From positions 1-64,000 of the forward strand of contig JAGQOW010000010.1 in NCBI GenBank assembly GCA_020427155.1: a stretch of DNA of 64,000 bases, written 5' to 3'. Shown one piece after another: positions 1 to 7,119 of this stretch. Numbering within the stretch: the stretch's first letter is position 1; every line of letters begins with the position of its first letter. Both the position numbers and the translations under genes were made by a program. The notes beneath the pieces were generated by a model. The model made no database searches, was not told the DNA's origin, and saw nothing but the letters and a program-made list of their open reading frames with translations. This DNA is from Planctomycetales bacterium (GTDB taxonomy: Bacteria; Planctomycetota; Planctomycetia; Pirellulales; Lacipirellulaceae).

Positions 1-249
1 TTCTTTAGTACGAGAGGATTTGGAAGGACGACCCTCTGGTGTTCCTGTTGTCGCGCTAGCGGCACGGCAGGGTAGCTAAGGTCGGAAAGGATAAACGCTG
101 AAAGCATCTAAGCGTGAAGCCCGCTCCGAGATTAGGTTTCGTAGGGCAATGCCCGAAAGTCCCCTGGAAGACGACCAGGTTGATAGGCCGGATGTGTAAG
201 TGCAGTAATGTATTCAGCTAACCGGTACTAATGGACGAACGCTTGGCCA
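1..249 (+). rRNA. 23S ribosomal RNA, 3' end (partial)
   Basis: The window opens inside the last domain of a 23S rRNA. The alpha-sarcin/ricin loop (agtacgagagga, from base 7) is followed by the conserved 3' tail ending in ccggtactaatgga near base 233. The 5' part lies outside the window. A 183-base spacer without recognisable tRNA separates it from the 5S gene. The 3' end is estimated to within a few bases. Confidence 0.97.
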
Positions 250-432
250 CATTTATCCAACGCTTTTGATTTTACTGATCAAAGGACAGAAGATGTTCGA
301 TGTGAGATCGGAGATTGATGGTGAATTTGCAGCACCTTCAATCAAACATCACACAGCAAACATTGCGATCCCACTCTTGCTAAATCACCATGTCAATCAA
401 GTTTGCAGTGGCTACCGCTGCTGCAGACTTCT

Positions 433-541
433 TCTGGCGACCATACCGTAGTGGAAACACCTGTCCCCATTCCGAACACAGTAGTTAAGCACTCCGGGCC
501 GATGATAGTGAGAGCACTCGCGAAAGTAGGTATCGCCAGGT
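433..541 (+). rRNA. 5S ribosomal RNA (complete copy, copy A)
   Basis: The 5' segment ctggcga (from 434) pairs with tcgccag (to 539) to close helix I. Between them lie the conserved ccattccgaacacag motif and the gcgaaagtagg segment. The length of about 108 bases fits bacterial 5S, with a short helix IV. It sits about 185 bases after 23S and is followed by a strong terminator, so it closes the rRNA operon. Two truncated copies of its 3' portion recur downstream (2865-2957 and 3637-3703), each immediately after a gene cassette. Confidence 0.95.
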
Positions 542-582
542 TTATATTTCTTTGAAGACCTAGTCTTCAGAGAGAACAGCAA

Positions 583-618
583 AACCCCGCCGGGAGCATT
601 CCCGAGCGGGGTTTTTTT
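583..618 (+). terminator. Intrinsic terminator of the rRNA operon
   Basis: A GC-rich hairpin with arms ccccgc / gcggggt, extended inside by cggga / tcccg, is followed by seven T residues. It lies 40 bases after the 5S gene. A degenerate copy of the same hairpin follows the last 5S remnant at 3713-3750. Confidence 0.93.
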
Positions 619-637
619 GGCAACAATTCTTCGTCGT

Positions 638-673
638 TTGGTATCGGATATAGAATTATCTATATTGCGGTGA
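638..673 (+). promoter_or_regulatory. Sigma70-like promoter with palindromic operator-like site
   Basis: A -35 TTGGTA (638-643) and -10 TATATT (661-666) are 17 bases apart, giving a predicted start near 673. A perfect inverted repeat, atataga-atta-tctatat (648-665), fills the spacer and runs into the -10. A protein bound there would block the polymerase. The site would drive the two-gene ATPase/PemK-like operon and lies just past the rRNA terminator, so the cassette has its own expression signal. The operator role is inferred. Confidence 0.55.
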
Positions 674-714
674 AAGCTGCCGGATCAGTTTCTAGAAGAA
701 GCGGGGATACGCGA

Positions 715-2466
715 ATGAATGCCAATCTAATCCTACGAGCAATGACGCTCCGTGGTATTGGTTCGTACCTACATGGATCGCGATTAGAATTTCGCCCGTT
801 AACCATTCTTTGCGGTACCAACGGTTCAGGGAAATCGTCTTGGTTCAATGCGTTAAACTCACTCAAAGATTCGCTGAAAAGAGACCCTGCGTTTCCCATG
901 ACTTGCCAGAATAATATGGTTAGTGTTCAAGAGCTCGATAATACGAATTCCGCAGTGGTGCTCCTTGAAGCCAACGACAGTTCAGCAAGTTTTTTTGACA
1001 AATTGTACGAGGATGAGTTCGGACCACCATGTACGATCGGTTTACAGTTTGAGGCCACGACAGACTTTGCATTGCAAAAAGTAGTCCAAGGTGATGCAAC
1101 GAATGTCGCAAAACTGCAGGATTTCTTTTGGCAAGGAAAGTGTAACCAAGGAACTACATTCCGAGTTCGCATAGCTCACCCTAGCCACTGGGCTGAAGGA
1201 GACGGCGGGATACCAGGCCTTTGGCACTTCGTCGAACTGCAAATCGACGACCAATTCATTGTTCGGTTCAAAGGAAGAGGTTTTTTCGGTGCCTCAGAGG
1301 ACGATTTGTATTTGGTGGAGTGCTCAGCAGGTTTCCTGCCGCAAATGTCTGGCGTCGATAGCGAGAACCTAATCGAAATCGGTACTTACCGGCAGAGTAG
1401 CGATGAGGTCAGGCCAACCGCTGGAATACTCGACGAAGAGGACGCTCGGTTATTCATCAATGCGGCATGCTTGCGAATTCGCGAACTTCTGAAAATGCTA
1501 CTGGACGGTATGTTTTACATTAGCGCTATTCGCAAACCTTATCTGCACAGCGGATCTGAGCCAGACGCCCTCCAGCTGAGCATCAGTGAATACGAGGATA
1601 AAGAGAAGTTTTCAGAAGAGAGTGCCTTGATTGATTCACGTAACGTAGGTTCGGAAGGTCAAAACGCATGGTTTCTCGAAAGCTATTTTGCGCTGAATCA
1701 TATGCGAGTGACTGATCCCACGCGACCTTGGATGATGGGCACGATACGTTTTGAAGGGTACATTTCGAGGTGGACTGAAACCCTTCTCAACACCAATGTT
1801 GTGTTAGGGGAGGATGATGTCGTCGAGAAAGAGCTTTCCGATAGATACCCTGCTATCCAGACAGGATTTCTAAAGCAAGAGAAACCCGACCTTGATCAGC
1901 TAAAGCGTTATTACGGCGATTATTCAGTACCCAACGCATGGGACGAAGGAAAGCTCCTCCATCCATGCTTCCCTACTCAGCCTCAAATTCCCCGTTTGAT
2001 GAGTTCCGGATTTCACCAGTTATTTCCGCTGATTGTTCAAGCCGGTTTGATGCGCAGATTCGAACTCATGGCAGTCGAGAACCCAGAGGTTCACTTGCAT
2101 CCAGGTTTGCAGCTTCGTATTGCCAATTTCTTGATTGAGCATGCCAAGGCGGGCAAGTGGATCATCATTGAGACGCACAGTGACCTCATCATCCGACGAG
2201 TTCTACGAGCAATTTTGGAAGAACAGATAGGGCAAGCAGAAGTTCAAATCTGTTTCGCCGATATCGAGAAGTCTGAAAAGCAATACCAAAGTTTTCATAA
2301 AAGAGTTTTTTTCTATCACTACTCGACTCTAACTCCGATGGAAATTGACGAACAAGGGCGAATCAAGAATTGGCCACGAGGTTTTTTGGATGATGATGTG
2401 AAAGAATCCCAACGACTGATGGAAATCATGTATCCTCCTCCACCTGATGATAGGGAAGAGGAATGA
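715..2466 (+). CDS. AAA family ATPase, DUF3696 type (putative defence or toxin-system ATPase)
   Basis: A 583-residue SMC/OLD-like ATPase. Walker A is GTNGSGKSS (residues 34-42). A Walker B-like ENPEVHLHP lies at 455-463 and an ETHSD switch motif at 486-490. The C-terminus (DEQGRIKNWPRGFLDDD) matches the end of DUF3696 proteins. No TOPRIM nuclease domain is seen, so any toxic activity probably sits in the partner. ATG 715 is chosen over GTG 670 because it has a GGGGA ribosome site 8 bases upstream and because the predicted transcript starts near 673. The stop overlaps the next start (ATGA), so the two genes are translationally coupled. Related ATPases occur in anti-phage and abortive-infection loci; that role is inferred here. 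The substrate is unknown. Confidence 0.82.
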   Translation: MNANLILRAMTLRGIGSYLHGSRLEFRPLTILCGTNGSGKSSWFNALNSLKDSLKRDPAFPMTCQNNMVSVQELDNTNSAVVLLEANDSSASFFDKLYEDEFGPPCTIGLQFEATTDFALQKVVQGDATNVAKLQDFFWQGKCNQGTTFRVRIAHPSHWAEGDGGIPGLWHFVELQIDDQFIVRFKGRGFFGASEDDLYLVECSAGFLPQMSGVDSENLIEIGTYRQSSDEVRPTAGILDEEDARLFINAACLRIRELLKMLLDGMFYISAIRKPYLHSGSEPDALQLSISEYEDKEKFSEESALIDSRNVGSEGQNAWFLESYFALNHMRVTDPTRPWMMGTIRFEGYISRWTETLLNTNVVLGEDDVVEKELSDRYPAIQTGFLKQEKPDLDQLKRYYGDYSVPNAWDEGKLLHPCFPTQPQIPRLMSSGFHQLFPLIVQAGLMRRFELMAVENPEVHLHPGLQLRIANFLIEHAKAGKWIIIETHSDLIIRRVLRAILEEQIGQAEVQICFADIEKSEKQYQSFHKRVFFYHYSTLTPMEIDEQGRIKNWPRGFLDDDVKESQRLMEIMYPPPPDDREEE

Positions 2467-2888
2467 AAAAAGGAAAGCAAATAGTAGTCGATATCAGGGC
2501 GGGAAGTGTTGTTCATTTTGTATATCTTCATTTGGACACAGCGGTTCGCTGTGATAAGCCATCACATAAACAACAACATATTTGGCATAAGGTTGAAGGA
2601 AAGCCTCGTCCAGTGATTGTGCTTTCCGATAGCCCTCGAAAGTTATATGGCGATGCGTGTTGGTATCTGGTTGTACCACTGACAACTAAGCGCAACGACA
2701 AATGGACAGTGCACATAGGTCCAATTCTAGACGGTCAAGTGAACTATGGTTACGAGCCAGTCTGGTACCCGAATAATTTGCTTCATGGTACTGAAATAAG
2801 ACAACAACTTGATCCATTAGAGCTCAAAAATATACTGTCTATTATTCAGCGGCGATTACTCTCGCCCCATTCCGAACACAGTAGTTAA
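2463..2888 (+). CDS. PemK/MazF-fold protein, partner of the upstream ATPase
   Basis: A 141-residue protein whose centre follows the PemK/MazF pattern: KPRPVIVLS (about 47-55), then the strand WYLVVPLTT (about 68-76), then a C-terminal helix (LDPLELKNILSIIQRRL). MazF-family members are usually sequence-specific endoribonucleases, but the fold also occurs in non-toxic proteins. The match is by pattern only and is divergent. The start overlaps the ATPase stop by four bases. The last residues (PHSEHSS) and the stop codon are encoded by the truncated 5S rRNA copy beginning at 2865, so the native C-terminus was probably replaced or extended at the junction. No antitoxin-like small gene is beside it; the ATPase would have to be the control partner. 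Confidence 0.6.
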   Translation: MKKGKQIVVDIRAGSVVHFVYLHLDTAVRCDKPSHKQQHIWHKVEGKPRPVIVLSDSPRKLYGDACWYLVVPLTTKRNDKWTVHIGPILDGQVNYGYEPVWYPNNLLHGTEIRQQLDPLELKNILSIIQRRLLSPHSEHSS

Positions 2889-2957
2889 GCACTCCGGGCC
2901 GATGACCGTGAGAAGCTGGTCATCCTTGCATAGACTGCGAAAGCAGGCATCACCAGA
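2865..2957 (+). pseudogene. Truncated 5S rRNA copy B
   Basis: Bases 2865-2905 are identical to 465-505 of the complete 5S gene (41 of 41). After that the copy diverges. It carries about 14 extra bases in the helix IV region, then gcgaaagcagg and accaga, which correspond to the 3' end of 5S. The 5' third of the gene is missing, so it cannot form helix I and is not a functional 5S. It overlaps the end of the PemK-like reading frame. Confidence 0.85.
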
Positions 2958-3040
2958 TCATTTTGGCCAGCGTAGCTACCTCGACGGTAAGGAACGATCC
3001 TAGCTTCGTAGGCCCCATGAGAAGCAACGATTCAGCTGAC

Positions 3041-3075
3041 TTGCCGCGTACTACGTCCGTTGAGATAATCACAGT
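3041..3075 (+). promoter_or_regulatory. Possible promoter of the antitoxin gene (leaderless)
   Basis: TTGCCG (3041-3046) and GATAAT (3063-3068) are separated by 16 bases, with four of six and five of six matches to sigma70 consensus. The expected start of transcription falls on or next to ATG 3076, which has no Shine-Dalgarno sequence. A leaderless mRNA is therefore predicted. Confidence 0.4.
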
Positions 3076-3321
3076 ATGAGCACTTCAGACGATCCTCTCA
3101 TTGAATCGGCACTTGCCCTACCTCAGGCACAAAGGGCCGATCTGGCGCTCCAACTCTTACAGAGTCTGGATCCTCCCGGTGATGAGATTGCTGCAGACGA
3201 GTTTGGGCAGCAACTTCGCCAGCGCATCGAAGAATACCGCCGTGGTGAAATCGCTAGCTCCACTTTGGATGAGGCTCGGGCCGCGATTGAAAGAAATCTC
3301 TCTGAAGGATCGGGGAGTTGA
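3076..3321 (+). CDS. Addiction module antitoxin (TIGR02574-type)
   Basis: An 81-residue acidic protein that looks like the family of putative addiction-module antidotes paired with RelE/ParE toxins. Its N-terminal helix LIESALALPQAQRADLALQL and the following helix with REGE-type charged residues are typical of the group. It lies just after the truncated 5S copy B and just before a toxin reading frame that overlaps its stop codon (TTGA). The reading frame is intact. Because the toxin is frameshifted, this may be an orphan antitoxin today. Confidence 0.8.
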   Translation: MSTSDDPLIESALALPQAQRADLALQLLQSLDPPGDEIAADEFGQQLRQRIEEYRRGEIASSTLDEARAAIERNLSEGSGS

Positions 3322-3628
3322 GAGTCCGCGTACTCTCGCCGGCCATCGACGAAATCACCGATGCAGCTATTTGGTTTACGGGCAGTCGCAGGGGCTGGGT
3401 GGTGAGTTCTGGCGATCGGTAGATAGGGCGTTATCAAAGATCGAAGAGAACCCGCTTCGTTTTGGCAAGAGCGAGTTCGCTGCACCCGACCTGGACTTGC
3501 GATTCGCATATGTCGACCGATTCAAGTACGTCGTTCACTTTGCGATTGATGTCGAAGAGGTGCTGGTAGTGGCTGTGACCCATGCCGTGCGCAAGCCTGG
3601 ATTTTGGTTGAGTCGAGTAAGAACTTAG
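3318..3628 (+). pseudogene. ParE/RelE-type toxin, disrupted by a one-base frameshift
   Basis: From TTG 3318, overlapping the antitoxin stop, the frame encodes LRVRVLSPAIDEITDAAIWF, the usual start of a ParE/RelE toxin. Near 3380 the family pattern continues in the -1 frame: GQSQGLGGEFWRSVDRAL, then FKYVVHFAI, VVAVTHAVRKPGFW and R, ending at 3628. Restoring one G in the GGG run at 3380-3382 would give an intact toxin of about 103 residues. No convincing slippery heptamer is present, so mutation or a sequencing error is more likely than programmed frameshifting. A 175-residue frame starting at 3101 is an artefact made of the toxin C-terminus plus antisense-frame sequence. Confidence 0.75.
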
Positions 3629-3636
3629 CACAGAAT

Positions 3637-3703
3637 CTCCCCGGCCGAAGACAGTGAAAGGCCAGATGACCTTGCACAGAGAGCCAAAGTAGGTATCGCC
3701 AGG
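3637..3703 (+). pseudogene. Truncated 5S rRNA copy C
   Basis: This segment aligns with the 3' half of 5S: ccggccgaagacagtga corresponds to the gggccgatgatagtga region, and it ends in aaagtaggtatcgccaggttta exactly as in the complete gene. Like copy B, it has extra bases in helix IV (agatgaccttgcacagag versus tcatccttgcatagac). It starts within ten bases of the toxin stop codon. The 5' half of 5S is absent. Confidence 0.75.
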
Positions 3704-3712
3704 TTTATTCTC

Positions 3713-3750
3713 GAAGCCCCGCTGGCACTCGTCCCGAGCAGGGTTCTTTC
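3713..3750 (+). terminator. Decayed copy of the rRNA terminator
   Basis: The segment gccccgctggcactcg, then tcccgagcagggttcttt, aligns base for base with the terminator at 583-618, with a few substitutions. One substitution makes a mismatch in the stem and another interrupts the T run. It marks the outer end of the 5S-flanked insertion and may still terminate weakly. Confidence 0.6.
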
Positions 3751-3971
3751 TGGCATTGCTCAAAGCTTTGCTCATTCCTAGCTGTGAGTCTGGCTACTAT
3801 TCTCAGTTGGTCGCCCCGGCAGGCACACTCACTGGCCCGTCGAGAACAAAGCTGATCGATGCTAGCACATCTGAGTGAGTTCTTCCTGAACGGGCTCACC
3901 GATTGTTCCCTTTTTGTCACACATCTTCGTGTCAGCGGTCGATTTACTAGAGGAAGAGGGGAGCGAACTGC

Positions 3972-5267
3972 ATGCGGATTGCGGTATTGGTACTAGCACT
4001 GGGCGTAGTCTACACACGTGCGCCGCTTGCTGCGCAGTCGGTGGTCGATGTGGCACTTGCTGAATCGCCGCCGGTTGACAAACCTCCGTTGCTGCTGGCA
4101 GCGCACCTGGCACAAGAAAAAGATGGATTCCGAGTTGTGCCGTATGGCGCTTTCTGGTCGGACATGATCTACGCGAGCCAGCGTACCAATCCGGGCTCTT
4201 TTACGCTTTATGTGCTATCAGAAGAAGATCAAGGCGAACCGGCATTTACTCTCGATGCCCGGCGCAGTCGATTTGGATTGGATCTTTTTGGCCCGACGAT
4301 TCCAACTGCAGAGCCCCTGAAGACTGGCGGGCGGGTAGAAATCGATTTCCAGGGGAGGTTTGTGGTCGAGAACAGTGCGGCCGTGCTGCTTCGCCACGCC
4401 TATTGGGAGGCGTATAACGATAGCCAGCGGATTCTCATCGGCCAGAACTGGGACGTCATCTCACCACTGATTCCCCGCACGCTGAACTACGCAGCTGGCT
4501 ATAGCTCGGGCAACCTGGGCTTTCGACGTGCCCAATTTCGTTACGATCGCTATTTTACATGCTCGGAACGTACGAAGCTGATTCTGCAAACTTCGCTAAA
4601 TCAGGATATTGTTGCCGACTTTGCAACCGACTCTAGTGTGCGGCGAGAGTCGGCAGATTGGCCAGTCATCGAGGGTCGTGCCGCTCTCAGCTTCGATCCC
4701 GGGGCAGATGGTAGGCTGACGACACTCGGTGTATCGGGGCACATCGGCGAGACTGGCTTCGATTTCTTAGAGGCCGGACCACCGCCGCTGAGCCTTCCTC
4801 CCCAAGACGATGCCCGATTTGAAACCTGGTCTTACAATCTCGATTTTGCGACCCCTCTTGGCGAACGGGCCCATCTACAGGCCGAGTTCTTTCATGGCAA
4901 AAATCTCAGTCCGCAACTTGGCGGGATCGGCCAAGGCATCTGCCCGTGTGTCCGCGAGCCGATCGAGTCGATCGGAGGCTGGGTCGATGTGCAGTACGTT
5001 TGGACCCCAAAACTGCGCACCCACGTGGGATATGGCATTGACGATCCTAATGACGACGACATGCTGCTGGGAAGGGTTTCGAACCAGGTCCTCTTTGTAA
5101 ATCTGACGTGCGACGTGACGCCCCAACTGCTCACGGGCCTAGAGACGTCTTATTGGAAGACGCATTACCAGGAAACCCGCGGCGGGCTGGTGCCGGACGA
5201 TCAATTGGGCCCAACGGCCCCGGGCGAGGCGGTCGTGGTCGAATTCATGGTGAAATACTCATTCTAG
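3972..5267 (+). CDS. Predicted outer-membrane porin (DcaP-like)
   Basis: A 431-residue exported protein. A signal peptide (RIAVLVLALGVVYTRAPLAA) leads into a region rich in alternating beta strands. The chain ends in VVVEFMVKYSF, with the C-terminal phenylalanine typical of outer-membrane beta barrels. The stretch ARRSRFGLDLFGP and the repeated motif of a barrel built around short strands resemble DcaP-type porins, which are common in planctomycetes. No exact family is certain. A purine-rich ribosome site (gaggaagagggga) lies upstream of ATG 3972. It would act in passive uptake of small, possibly anionic, solutes across the outer membrane. It stands alone on the plus strand after the 5S hotspot. 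Confidence 0.6.
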   Translation: MRIAVLVLALGVVYTRAPLAAQSVVDVALAESPPVDKPPLLLAAHLAQEKDGFRVVPYGAFWSDMIYASQRTNPGSFTLYVLSEEDQGEPAFTLDARRSRFGLDLFGPTIPTAEPLKTGGRVEIDFQGRFVVENSAAVLLRHAYWEAYNDSQRILIGQNWDVISPLIPRTLNYAAGYSSGNLGFRRAQFRYDRYFTCSERTKLILQTSLNQDIVADFATDSSVRRESADWPVIEGRAALSFDPGADGRLTTLGVSGHIGETGFDFLEAGPPPLSLPPQDDARFETWSYNLDFATPLGERAHLQAEFFHGKNLSPQLGGIGQGICPCVREPIESIGGWVDVQYVWTPKLRTHVGYGIDDPNDDDMLLGRVSNQVLFVNLTCDVTPQLLTGLETSYWKTHYQETRGGLVPDDQLGPTAPGEAVVVEFMVKYSF

Positions 5268-5378
5268 TGCTAGACTGCGCCGCAACGATCCTGCATCCTA
5301 TCTCTTAGCGGGCGAATTTGCCGACGACCAAGCATCGGTTTCGCCTGCAATCGCATCCCTGCCTCAAGGAGGCCGACT

Positions 5379-5588
5379 ATGGCTTGTACTCATCTAAAGC
5401 AGCTCTACCAGCTTTGCCTGGAGCACGAACTGAAGTTGGGTGGATCCGACCTGATCCGAGTAGTCTGTCAGCAGTGTGGCGAGCAGGAGGTCTGCCCCTC
5501 GATGCTGATGGACGAATACGATGCCAAGGAGTCGCAGTCAGCCAGTGAGCCAGGTGCGGTACCGAGAGAGGGCTCCAGTGCGAATTGA
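5379..5588 (+). CDS. Small cysteine-containing protein, function unknown
   Basis: A 69-residue protein preceded by a near-perfect Shine-Dalgarno (aaggagg, 7 bases before ATG 5379), which argues that it is real. It has cysteines at positions 3 and 13 and a CQQCGEQEVC cluster near 30-39 that could bind a metal such as zinc, followed by a DEYDA motif. The tail is low-complexity and polar. I recognise no named family. Short proteins with this Cys arrangement appear to be widespread in planctomycetes, but that is from memory and not checked. It lies between the porin and the redoxin genes. Confidence 0.6.
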   Translation: MACTHLKQLYQLCLEHELKLGGSDLIRVVCQQCGEQEVCPSMLMDEYDAKESQSASEPGAVPREGSSAN

Positions 5589-5757
5589 TGCGGCGACGAC
5601 CTGAGATGGCCCTGGCGGCCACTCCGGTTGGCTTGCTTATCCGCTCGTTTTGCGAGGCTTAATTGCTTATCTATGTGGGAAAGCATACGGAATTGAACCG
5701 ATTTGCGGACAATAATGCGGCAGATCGATCAACACCATGCCTTTCGGAGACATTCCC

Positions 5758-6315
5758 ATGCGAACACACGAACTTCTAATAGCCCCTTTATTCATCACCT
5801 CGTTTGCACTGGGATCTGAAGCAGCAGAAGAGCCGGTTCCTCCTAAAGTTGGCCAACAGGCGCGAGAGTTTCGGCTGAAAAGCCTCGATGGCGTCGAGAT
5901 TGGCCTCATTGAGACTTTGAGACAAGGGCCTGCTGTCGTCGTCGTATTGCGAGGTTTTCCTGGCTACCAATGTCCGCTGTGCTCCCGTCAAGTTGGCGAA
6001 CTGATTGCATCGGCCGAAGATTTTGCTGCCAAAGATGCAAGGATCATCCTCGTATACCCAGGGCCTGCGGATCGACTGGATGAAAGAGCTCGCGAGTTTC
6101 TCAAAGATACGAAATTGCCAGGCAACTTCGTGTTGGTGACAGACCCCGACTATTCGTTCACCAATGCCTACGGCCTGCGGTGGCATGCCGCGCTCGAGAC
6201 AGCCTACCCGTCTACTTTCGTGATCAGCAAAGATAACATCGTTAGCTTTGCCCTCGTCAGCCGAGCCCACGGCGGACGCGCAAAGACTTCCGATGTATTT
6301 GGAGCCCTTGAGTAG
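5758..6315 (+). CDS. Exported redoxin / AhpC-TSA-like peroxiredoxin
   Basis: A 185-residue thioredoxin-fold protein. A signal peptide (RTHELLIAPLFITSFALGSE) is followed by VGQQAREFRLKSLDG, the typical AhpC/TSA entry, and by FPGYQCPLCSRQV with the peroxidatic Cys position and a second Cys three residues on. The family reduces peroxides or resolves disulfides; export suggests a periplasmic role. ATG 5758 is preferred over ATG 5737 because ggag lies 8 bases upstream and the signal peptide then begins at residue 1. It is a single gene with its own start region after the small Cys-rich protein. Confidence 0.8.
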   Translation: MRTHELLIAPLFITSFALGSEAAEEPVPPKVGQQAREFRLKSLDGVEIGLIETLRQGPAVVVVLRGFPGYQCPLCSRQVGELIASAEDFAAKDARIILVYPGPADRLDERAREFLKDTKLPGNFVLVTDPDYSFTNAYGLRWHAALETAYPSTFVISKDNIVSFALVSRAHGGRAKTSDVFGALE

Positions 6316-6358
6316 CGGCGACTAGTGCTGATTTCGGCTTGACGTGCAGCCTTTTCAT

Positions 6359-6952
6359 TCAATGTGGCTTGCCATGCCGGCTCTCACTGTGATGGGCATG
6401 CCGCCAGGCGTGATTGGCGATCAAGCCAAAACTACTGGCTAGAAAGGCGAACCAACCTCCCAGCACTCCACAAGAAACGGTGCCGACCAGCAGACCGGCC
6501 CAAGTGATTCGCGAACCGATGGCTAACCAGATGACGGCGCCGCCGGCAGTCGCCCCCAGCAGAACTCCCCCAAGGACGACAAGCGGTATCCAACGGCCGA
6601 TCCGATCTGTACTGGCCAGCGGGGTTGTGGCTGGCAATTCAAACCTGACGATCTCTGCCGGATTGGTGGTCGCGACGGGCCGATCTTCGTCCAGCCCCAG
6701 TTGCAGTGCCCGCCAGTGTCTTACTTCAGCAGACGTGTCGCGTAGCCGCGTGCCGATCAAGTTGCCGAAAACATGAGTAGCTACGAGCAAGGTCCCGACG
6801 CCGATGATCAGCGGCCAGACGCCGCTTGTACGCACTAACAGCGCACAGAGTACGCTTGTCAGCGTGACCATCAGAAACATCTGCCGGAGTCTGAATCGGA
6901 GTAATTGCGGCTCACGTCGCGGATACTCAGAGGGGAGTGGAGAGCCAGTCAT
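6359..6952 (-). CDS. Integral membrane protein, function unknown
   Basis: A 197-residue protein. After a cytoplasmic RRE-rich N-terminus it has two close membrane segments (FLMVTLTSVLCALLV and PLIIGVGTLLVATHVFG), a soluble stretch of about 60 residues, then two more (IPLVVLGGVLLGATAGGAVI and GLLVGTVSCGVLGGWFAF). The C-terminus is His-rich (HAWRHAHHSESRHGKPH), which may be a metal-binding tail. The QLLRFRLRQMFLMVT start is a motif often seen in planctomycete membrane proteins of unknown function. It is convergent with the redoxin gene. Confidence 0.65.
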   Translation of the reverse strand: MTGSPLPSEYPRREPQLLRFRLRQMFLMVTLTSVLCALLVRTSGVWPLIIGVGTLLVATHVFGNLIGTRLRDTSAEVRHWRALQLGLDEDRPVATTNPAEIVRFELPATTPLASTDRIGRWIPLVVLGGVLLGATAGGAVIWLAIGSRITWAGLLVGTVSCGVLGGWFAFLASSFGLIANHAWRHAHHSESRHGKPH

Positions 6953-7119
6953 CTTCGCATTATCTCCAGCAGCAGCCTTGCAGGCAAGAATAGCCGAAGA
7001 TAGGGCACTCCAATTGGAGTGCCCAAATAGGTACGATAGAGGCTTGCTTCGGCTGTGCCGCTGATTTGTGAAGAGAGAATCGGCGGCCTGCCATCCGCCT
7101 TCTAGAATCGCTATTCCAC

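Noticed and set aside
266-451. 61-residue reading frame between 23S and 5S rRNA
   Set aside because: It lies in the rRNA spacer and runs into the 5S gene; no ribosome site and no protein similarity.
2865-2957. A second functional 5S rRNA gene
   Set aside because: The 5' part needed for helix I is missing, and bases of helix IV are altered.
3370-3390. Programmed -1 frameshift in the toxin gene
   Set aside because: No convincing slippery heptamer or downstream structure; a one-base loss in the G run explains it better.
3101-3628. 175-residue reading frame over the toxin region
   Set aside because: Its first half is the antitoxin read out of frame; only the second half is the ParE/RelE C-terminus after the frameshift.
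621-3755. A complete integrative element with integrase
   Set aside because: No integrase, recombinase or transposase reading frame is present between the 5S copies; only the remnant pattern is seen.
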